Of a DNA stretch of 5,635 nucleotides, positions 5,429-5,635 are shown one piece after another. The stretch comes from Globobulimina sp. (Eukaryota; Foraminifera; Rotaliida). Each line of letters begins with the position of its first letter. Positions within the stretch are counted from its first letter, which is position 1. Both the position numbers and the translations under genes were made by a program. Below the pieces are notes generated by a model. The model was given only the letters and a program-made list of their open reading frames with translations. It ran no database searches and was not told the DNA's origin. The stretch lies in the NCBI GenBank assembly GCA_003354225.1, contig PIVH01000483.1:1-5635 (forward strand), in the 5' to 3' direction.

Positions 5429-5439
5429 TCTTCAATTAA

Positions 5440-5635
5440 CTCAATAAAGGTGGTACAACACGTAATGCTTCCGGCGTACGTAATGATGCTGTTTTTCTAG
5501 TTTTTGGTGACTTACTTCAAAAAAGAATGAAGAGGCGCGTTCCGACTTTGTTGGATGAGCTCAAGGACAAATCAGTACCTACATCACGAGTGCAATATAC
5601 ATCCACAAATGTAATTCTTCCAAACACATCAAATA
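5440..5635 (+). CDS. Unrecognised coding-looking frame running off the right edge (partial)
   Basis: The plus frame is open for 65 codons from just after a TAA at 5437-5439 to the edge. The first ATG is at 5527 (codon 30), so the true start, if any, is there or in an upstream exon. The translation is mixed and soluble-looking: V-R-N-D-A-V-F-L-V-F-G-D-L-L, then a basic K-R-M-K-R-R patch, then P-T-L-L-D-E-L-K-D-K and S-V-P-T-S. GC content is clearly higher than in the neighbouring intergenic DNA, and several CpG occur. I do not recognise the family. The opposite strand is interrupted by stops in all frames. Confidence 0.45.

Overview
The window looks like a compact, AT-rich nuclear genome of a unicellular eukaryote. 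The proteins are eukaryotic in kind: a RING/TRAF-type zinc-finger protein, a SPRY-like protein, an AlkB-like dioxygenase, and a secreted, membrane-anchored C-type lectin-like protein. They use standard stop codons, carry Asn runs (AAT repeats) and have candidate AATAAA signals. No Shine-Dalgarno-led operon, tRNA, rRNA or CRISPR was seen. A large DNA virus of a protist is a weaker alternative, because the genes are intron-poor and only 44-75 bp apart in places. I cannot name a genus.

Layout, left to right: (1) a RING-TRAF zinc-finger membrane protein on the minus strand, starting at 1033 and running off the left edge; (2) a SPRY-like protein, minus, 1078-1746; (3) a gene-free stretch, 1747-2274, holding a promoter-like repeat, a decayed copy of a 3' flank and a fragment of a lectin gene; (4) an AlkB-like 2OG-Fe(II) oxygenase, minus, 2275-3048; (5) a 73-bp divergent promoter region; (6) a 528-residue type I membrane protein with C-type lectin-like domains, plus, 3122-4708; (7) its 3' flank, 4709-5053, which matches stretch 3; (8) a puzzling minus-strand region, 5054-5428, where three coding-looking frames succeed one another; (9) an open plus-strand frame with higher GC that leaves the right edge.

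The main structural result is a hidden segmental duplication. The promoter-like sequence between the oxygenase and the lectin gene recurs upstream of the SPRY gene. The 3' flank of the lectin gene recurs about 60 bp beyond that promoter copy. The left locus therefore looks like a lectin locus whose coding body has been deleted, with a lectin-gene fragment left at 2203-2265. Between the two flank copies a 59-bp segment is inverted, and in the right copy it is bounded by a 15-bp inverted repeat.

Functionally, the lectin protein is a plausible surface receptor, and the RING-TRAF and SPRY proteins resemble signalling or ubiquitin-linked families. The sequence does not show that they work together. 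The shared theme is tandem, duplicating, surface- and signalling-type genes in a rapidly rearranging region.
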